Shown piece after piece: positions 59,632 through 63,555 of a stretch of 63,555 bases of DNA (position 1 is the stretch's first letter; every line of letters starts with the position of its first letter). Position numbers and translations under genes: made by a program. The stretch covers positions 1 to 63,555 of the forward strand of contig CAAGAT010000053.1 of assembly GCA_900767875.1 (NCBI GenBank), in the 5' to 3' direction. The notes below the pieces were generated by a model. The model was given only the letters and a program-made list of their open reading frames with translations, was not told the origin of the DNA and ran no database searches. Source of the DNA: an uncultured Sutterella sp. (GTDB taxonomy: Bacteria > Pseudomonadota > Gammaproteobacteria > Burkholderiales > Burkholderiaceae_F).

Positions 59632-61688
59632 CGAGCCTGAGGGGTGGATTCGGGCGTCGTGCGCCCGTCGCTCCCAAAGGCCAAACGCTTTAAGGCCTCC
59701 AAGCGGTCGCGCAGCACCGCGGCCTGCTCGAAGTCCAAATCGCGCGCACACTCGAGCATTCTCTTTTCCGTCTCCTTGATTTCTCGCGCGAGGGCCTTTT
59801 CGTCCTTGATGTTCAGACCCGCCAGACTCTTGATGTCGCCCGCTTCCTGCGCCGAGGCGTCGGGCCGGTAGACGCCGTCGATGATCTCGCGCACTTCCTT
59901 GACGACACTGCGCGGCGTGATGCCGTGCTTGAGGTTGTAGGCCTTTTGCTTTTCGCGGCGGCGCTCCGTTTCGTCGATGGCCTGCCGCATGGAGTCGGTC
60001 ATGGTGTCGGCGTAAAGGATGGCCTTGCCCTTGACGTTACGGGCCGCGCGGCCGATGGTCTGAATCAGGGACCGGGTCGAACGCAAAAAGCCTTCCTTGT
60101 CGGCGTCGAGAATCGCCACCAGGGACACTTCGGGAATGTCGAGGCCCTCTCGCAGGAGGTTGATGCCCACGAGCACGTCAAAGACCCCCGCGCGCAGGTC
60201 GCGGATGATTTCCACGCGCTCGACGGTGTCGATGTCCGAGTGCAGGTACCGTACGCGCACGTTGTGCTCGCGCAAAAACTCCGTGAGCTCTTCGGCCATG
60301 CGCTTGGTAAGGGTCGTCACGAGCACTCGCTCGCCCGCCTTGGCCCGGTCGTTGACTTCCGACAGAACATCATCAACCTGGCTGGTCGCCGGCCGCACCT
60401 CCACTTCGGGGTCCACCAGGCCCGTGGGACGGACCACCTGCTCGACCACCTGGGCGCTCTTTTCCAATTCGTACGCCGCGGGCGTGGCCGACACGAAGAC
60501 CGCACGGCGCATCTTGCGCTCGAATTCGTCAAAGCGCAGCGGACGGTTGTCCATGGCCGAGGGCAGACGAAAGCCGTAGTTGACCAGCGTTTCCTTGCGG
60601 GAGCGGTCGCCGCGGTACATGGCCCCGAGTTGGCCCATCATCACGTGGCTTTCGTCAAAGAACATGATGCTGTCGGCGGGCAGGTAATCGATCAGGCACG
60701 GGGGCGCTTCGCCGGGCGCCAAGCCCGTCAAATGGCGCGAATAGTTTTCAATGCCCTTGCAAAAGCCCACCTGATCGAGCATTTCCAGGTCAAAGAGCGT
60801 GCGCTGCTGCAATCGCTGAGCCTCAACGAGTTTGCCGGCCTTATTAAGTTCGTCAAGGCGCTCCGAGAGCTCCTTTTTGATGCTTTGAATGGCCCGCACC
60901 ACCTCGTCGCGCGGCGTGACGTAGTGGCTAGCCGGGTACACCACAAAGCGCGGCACCTTTTGCTTGACCTGGCCCGTCAGGGGGTCAAAGAGCACCACGG
61001 CGTCCACCTCGTCGTCAAAAAGCTCGATGCGCACGGCCACTTCGGCGTGTTCGGCGGGAAACACGTCGATCGTGTCGCCCCGCACGCGGAACGTACCGCG
61101 CATGAACTCCATGTCGTTGCGCTTGTACTGCATCTTCACGAGCTGCGAGATGAGCTCTTTGCGCTCCTTGACGTCGCCCGTGCGCAGAATCAGGCGCATC
61201 TGCGTGTAGCTTTCAGGCTTGCCGATGCCGTAAATGGCCGAAACGGTGGCCACCACAATCGTGTCGCGCCGCTCGAGGATCGATTTGGTGGCCGCCAGCC
61301 GCATCTGCTCGATGTGTTCGTTGACGGCCGAGTCCTTTTCAATGAAAAGGTCGCGGGCGGGCACGTACGCCTCGGGCTGGTAGTAGTCGTAGTACGAGAC
61401 GAAGTACTCGACGGCGTTGTTGGGAAAGAACTCGCGCATTTCGCTGTAAAGCTGCGCGGCCAGCGTTTTGTTGGGCGCCATCACGAGGGCGGGCACGCCC
61501 ACCCGCGCGATGATGTTGGCCATCGTGTAGGTTTTGCCCGAGCCGGTCACGCCCAGCAGGGTCTGGGCGCTGTAGCCGGCCTCAATGCCTTCGGTGAGCT
61601 TTTCGATGGCTTCGGGCTGATCGCCCGAGGGGGCGAATTCGGCATGCAGCTCGAAGGGAGAGTGAGCGAAAGTGAGGATCTGAGTCAC
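59628..61688 (-). CDS. uvrB: UvrABC system protein B
   Basis: Damage-recognition helicase-like subunit of nucleotide excision repair, 686 residues. Walker A LLGVTGSGKTYTMAN, beta-hairpin YYDYYQPEAYVPARDLFIEKD, DESHVM, motif V/VI LLREGLDIPEVSLVAILDAD and QTIGRAARN. The C-terminal UVR motif (LEALKRLAF preceded by ALAREIKETEKRMLECARDL) binds UvrC. Convergent with gph by a four-base overlap. No LexA-type CTGT-N8-ACAG site is visible upstream. Confidence 0.97.
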   Translation of the reverse strand: MTQILTFAHSPFELHAEFAPSGDQPEAIEKLTEGIEAGYSAQTLLGVTGSGKTYTMANIIARVGVPALVMAPNKTLAAQLYSEMREFFPNNAVEYFVSYYDYYQPEAYVPARDLFIEKDSAVNEHIEQMRLAATKSILERRDTIVVATVSAIYGIGKPESYTQMRLILRTGDVKERKELISQLVKMQYKRNDMEFMRGTFRVRGDTIDVFPAEHAEVAVRIELFDDEVDAVVLFDPLTGQVKQKVPRFVVYPASHYVTPRDEVVRAIQSIKKELSERLDELNKAGKLVEAQRLQQRTLFDLEMLDQVGFCKGIENYSRHLTGLAPGEAPPCLIDYLPADSIMFFDESHVMMGQLGAMYRGDRSRKETLVNYGFRLPSAMDNRPLRFDEFERKMRRAVFVSATPAAYELEKSAQVVEQVVRPTGLVDPEVEVRPATSQVDDVLSEVNDRAKAGERVLVTTLTKRMAEELTEFLREHNVRVRYLHSDIDTVERVEIIRDLRAGVFDVLVGINLLREGLDIPEVSLVAILDADKEGFLRSTRSLIQTIGRAARNVKGKAILYADTMTDSMRQAIDETERRREKQKAYNLKHGITPRSVVKEVREIIDGVYRPDASAQEAGDIKSLAGLNIKDEKALAREIKETEKRMLECARDLDFEQAAVLRDRLEALKRLAFGSDGRTTPESTPQAR

Positions 61689-61767
61689 GAAACCACGCGT
61701 AAAGTCGAATTTCTAGTCCAAAAGACGGGGGCGGGCCGCACATTCCGTACAAGTGCGCTCTTGCGCA

Positions 61768-61835
61768 GGCACCCGAGAGGACTAATATTAGTTGTTGCGG
61801 CCTGATTCGACACGCCCTTGGTGTCGTCGGGTGCC
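61768..61835 (+). promoter_or_regulatory. Nested inverted repeats upstream of the aminotransferase
   Basis: Outer arms GGCACCCGA / TCGGGTGCC (9 bp) enclose the palindrome ACTAATATTAGT (61781-61792) and the hairpin CGACAC / GTGTCG (61808-61826). TTGCGC (61761) with TAATAT (61783) could be the promoter, in which case only the inner hairpin is transcribed. Confidence 0.45.
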
Positions 61836-61880
61836 TCACAGAAAACATTTTTACCGATAAAAAATAGACAGGGAAGAAAT

Positions 61881-63083
61881 ATGTCTGACGCTTTGTTCAG
61901 CAGCCTTACGGCTGCCCCCGCCGATCCGATTCTGGGCGTGACGCAGCGCTTCCGCCTGGATCCGCGTCCTCAGAAGGTCAACCTCGGTGTCGGCGCCTAC
62001 ATGACCGATGCGGGCGTCACGCCCGTGCTCGACGTGGTCAAGCAAGCCGAAATGGCGCTTGCCGCGCAGTGCATCCCGCACACCTATCTGCCCATCAGCG
62101 GCCTGGAAGGCTACGGCACGCACGTGCAGCAGATGGTCTTTGGCGAGACGAGCGAAATCGTTCTGTCGGGCCGTGCGGCCACCGTGCAGACCCTCGGCGG
62201 CACCGGGGCCCTCAAAGTCGGCATGGACTTCATGTACCAAATCTGCGGCGAGCGAGTGGCCGCCACGTCCCTGCCCACCTGGGGCAACCACAACGCCATC
62301 CTCAAGATGGCCGGCTACGACGTGCGTCACTACCGCTATTACGAAGCCGAAACCAACGGCCTGAATTTCGACGCAATGGTCGAGGACCTCAAGGCCCTGC
62401 CGCCCAAGAGCCTCGTGGTGCTGCACTCGTGCTGCCACAATCCGACGGGCTATGACCTGACGAGCGACCAGTGGAAGGTGGTCATCGACATCTGCCGGAA
62501 GGGGGGCCTCACTCCCTTCCTCGATATGGCCTACCAGGGCTTCCGCGAAGGCTTGGACGAAGACGCCGAGTCGATCCGCATGTTTGCCGCCTCGGGCATG
62601 AGCTTTTTGGTGGCCACGTCCTTCTCCAAGTCGTTCAACCTTTACAGCGAACGCATCGGCGCCCTGACGGTCGTCTGCCAGAGCAAGGCCGAAGCCGACA
62701 TCGTGATGACGCAGCTCCAGGCCGTCATCCGCTGCAACTACTCCAACCCGCCCGCCCACGGCGCCCGCATTGTGGAAACGGTTCTGGCCGACCCCGCCAA
62801 GTGCGCCCACTGGAAGGAAGAACTCGGCGGCATGCGCGATCGCATCCGCACGATGCGCCATGCCCTCGCGGACGAAATGGCCCGTGTCGGCGCCAAGCGC
62901 GACTTCAGCTTCGTGACGCGCCAGGCCGGCATGTTCTCGTTTACGGGTCTGACGCCCGAACAGGTTGAGCGCCTCGCGGCCGAATACGGCATCTACGCCG
63001 TCAAGAACGGCCGTATCTGCATCTGTGGCCTCAATACCCGCAACGTCGAGTACGTGGCCAAGTCGATCGCCGAAGTGCTCTAA
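61881..63083 (+). CDS. tyrB: Aromatic-amino-acid / aspartate aminotransferase
   Basis: Pyridoxal-phosphate class I aminotransferase of 400 residues. Family motifs: KVNLGVGAYMTDAG at the N-terminus, LGGTGALKVGMDF (cofactor phosphate), HSCCHNPTGYDL, PFLDMAYQGF, and the Schiff-base Lys in TSFSKSFNLYSERIGALT. The C-terminal GMFSFTGL and GRICICGLN are typical of the AspC/TyrB branch. The start at 61881 is preceded by GGGAAG. TyrB and AspC cannot be separated with confidence from sequence reading. With aroG it may serve aromatic amino acid synthesis. Confidence 0.88.
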   Translation: MSDALFSSLTAAPADPILGVTQRFRLDPRPQKVNLGVGAYMTDAGVTPVLDVVKQAEMALAAQCIPHTYLPISGLEGYGTHVQQMVFGETSEIVLSGRAATVQTLGGTGALKVGMDFMYQICGERVAATSLPTWGNHNAILKMAGYDVRHYRYYEAETNGLNFDAMVEDLKALPPKSLVVLHSCCHNPTGYDLTSDQWKVVIDICRKGGLTPFLDMAYQGFREGLDEDAESIRMFAASGMSFLVATSFSKSFNLYSERIGALTVVCQSKAEADIVMTQLQAVIRCNYSNPPAHGARIVETVLADPAKCAHWKEELGGMRDRIRTMRHALADEMARVGAKRDFSFVTRQAGMFSFTGLTPEQVERLAAEYGIYAVKNGRICICGLNTRNVEYVAKSIAEVL

Positions 63084-63112
63084 CGCACCCCGGCGGATCC
63101 GACCGGATCCCT

Positions 63113-63146
63113 ACCGCATCCTCGAGCGATCGGGGGTGCGGTTTTT
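63113..63146 (+). terminator. Aminotransferase terminator
   Basis: Stem ACCGCATCC / GGGGTGCGGT (9 bp, one G-T) with T5, 30 bases after the stop. Confidence 0.75.
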
Positions 63147-63246
63147 CTTGCCCGCAGCCAAACGGCTCCCGCCATTGAAAAATCCCCTATTCTCAATGAC
63201 TTAACGGCAAGAGCCAGCGGACATCCCACTTTTTTGCGTCAAACAC

Positions 63247-63275
63247 TTGCAAAACGGCGAAAAGACCTATATAGT
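63247..63275 (+). promoter_or_regulatory. Promoter of the first tRNA-Asn
   Basis: TTGCAA, 17-bp spacer, TATAGT, with a GC-rich stretch after it, 14 bases before the tRNA. Confidence 0.65.
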
Positions 63276-63288
63276 TCCGATCCTGCAT

Positions 63289-63364
63289 TCCCCGATAGCT
63301 CAGTCGGTAGAGCAACGGACTGTTAATCCGTGGGTCGTTGGTTCGAGCCCAACTCGGGGAGCCA
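63289..63364 (+). tRNA. tRNA-Asn (GTT)
   Basis: 76 nt including encoded CCA. Acceptor TCCCCGA / TCGGGGA, D arm GCTCAGTCGGTAGAGC, anticodon stem ACGGA / TCCGT with loop CTGTTAA (anticodon GTT), T arm GTTGGTTCGAGCCCAAC. Fully paired cloverleaf. G34 is the substrate position of Tgt, encoded in the window. Confidence 0.97.
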
Positions 63365-63394
63365 CCCTTCCTTTTGAAGGAAACGGTGAAAAGA

Positions 63395-63421
63395 ACGCGT
63401 CGCTTCGGCGGTGCGTTTTTT
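63395..63421 (+). terminator. Terminator between the two tRNA-Asn genes
   Basis: Stem ACGCGTCGC / GCGGTGCGT with a TTCG loop and T6. Confidence 0.8.
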
Positions 63422-63435
63422 ATTGTCCGAGGGTC

Positions 63436-63465
63436 TTGCCCATCGGGCGCAAAAATCGGTATTGT
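63436..63465 (+). promoter_or_regulatory. Promoter of the second tRNA-Asn
   Basis: TTGCCC, 18-bp spacer, TATTGT; weaker than the first copy's promoter. Confidence 0.45.
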
Positions 63466-63479
63466 TTTGCCTTACGCAT

Positions 63480-63555
63480 TCCCCGATAGCTCAGTCGGTA
63501 GAGCAACGGACTGTTAATCCGTGGGTCGTTGGTTCGAGCCCAACTCGGGGAGCCA
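63480..63555 (+). tRNA. tRNA-Asn (GTT), second identical copy
   Basis: 76 nt, identical to the copy at 63289 through the encoded CCA, and ending exactly at the window edge. Each copy has its own promoter, so they are a tandem duplication rather than one operon. Confidence 0.97.

Noticed and set aside
61689..61880. LexA box for uvrB
   Set aside because: No CTGT-N8-ACAG motif; the ACTAATATTAGT palindrome does not match LexA sites.

Overview
The window looks like a chromosomal segment of a high-GC betaproteobacterium of the order Burkholderiales, most likely a gut-type Sutterellaceae member (Sutterella or a relative). This is inferred from the fur|bamE-dapB arrangement, the zapB-like/zapA/6S RNA order, the neighbouring DUF2868 and DUF3482 genes, a second-type infA with a C-terminal extension, a DsbL/DsbI-like pair, and oxygen-defence genes typical of an anaerobe or microaerophile (rubrerythrin, Fe-SOD). 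No 16S gene is present, so the genus is not proven.

Layout. 1-0.9 kb: broken DDE transposase. 0.9-5.4 kb: fur (-), bamE, dapB, zapB-like, zapA, a probable 6S RNA, thiM-thiE. 5.5-9.4 kb: DUF2868 / DUF3482 GTPase / frameshifted GT29 glycosyltransferase. 9.4-15.3 kb (-): secF, secD, yajC, argC, rpsI, rplM. 15.7-20.5 kb: csp, TnpB remnant, DUF192, sodB with a Cys-rich tail, xseA, yciI-like, infA. 21-24.5 kb (+): hemG, fadD, lrgA, lrgB. 24.6-32.2 kb (-): rubrerythrin, dnaJ, dnaK, grpE, hemH, VUT transporter, YheT-like hydrolase. 32.4-33.8 kb: aromatic leader peptide/attenuator and aroG. 34.2-36.4 kb (-): tgt, queA. 36.6-37.4 kb: three tandem structured small RNAs, at least two under Fur-box promoters. 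37.5-43.1 kb: tamA-tamB. 43.2-44.5 kb: AT-richer two-gene accessory cassette. 44.5-54.3 kb (-): tusA, alaS, dsbI, dsbL, glmM, folP, ftsH, rlmE. 54.4-63.6 kb: yhbY-like gene, AAA ATPase pseudogene, Pho boxes and PiT phosphate transporter, gph, uvrB (-), aromatic/aspartate aminotransferase, two identical tRNA-Asn genes.

Most of the window is housekeeping: cell envelope (Bam/Tam/Sec/Dsb), heat shock, translation and cofactor synthesis. The strongest new candidate is the cluster of three paralogous RNAs between queA and tamA. They share a hairpin whose stem changes by compensatory substitutions around a G-rich loop, a second hairpin presenting an anti-Shine-Dalgarno UCUCCUG loop, and an intrinsic terminator. 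Two copies have sigma-70 promoters with a Fur box in the spacer. This is the layout expected of a RyhB/PrrF/NrrF-type iron-sparing system. Fur itself and plausible targets (Fe-SOD sodB, rubrerythrin) lie in the same window.

A second clear regulatory system is a 26-residue leader peptide with eight consecutive aromatic codons (FYFWYFYF) followed by an intrinsic terminator upstream of aroG, which is a ribosome-mediated attenuator. Other sites include two sigma-32 promoters overlaid by inverted repeats, two GTCAT (Pho-box-like) arrays before the phosphate transporter, and several well-formed terminators.
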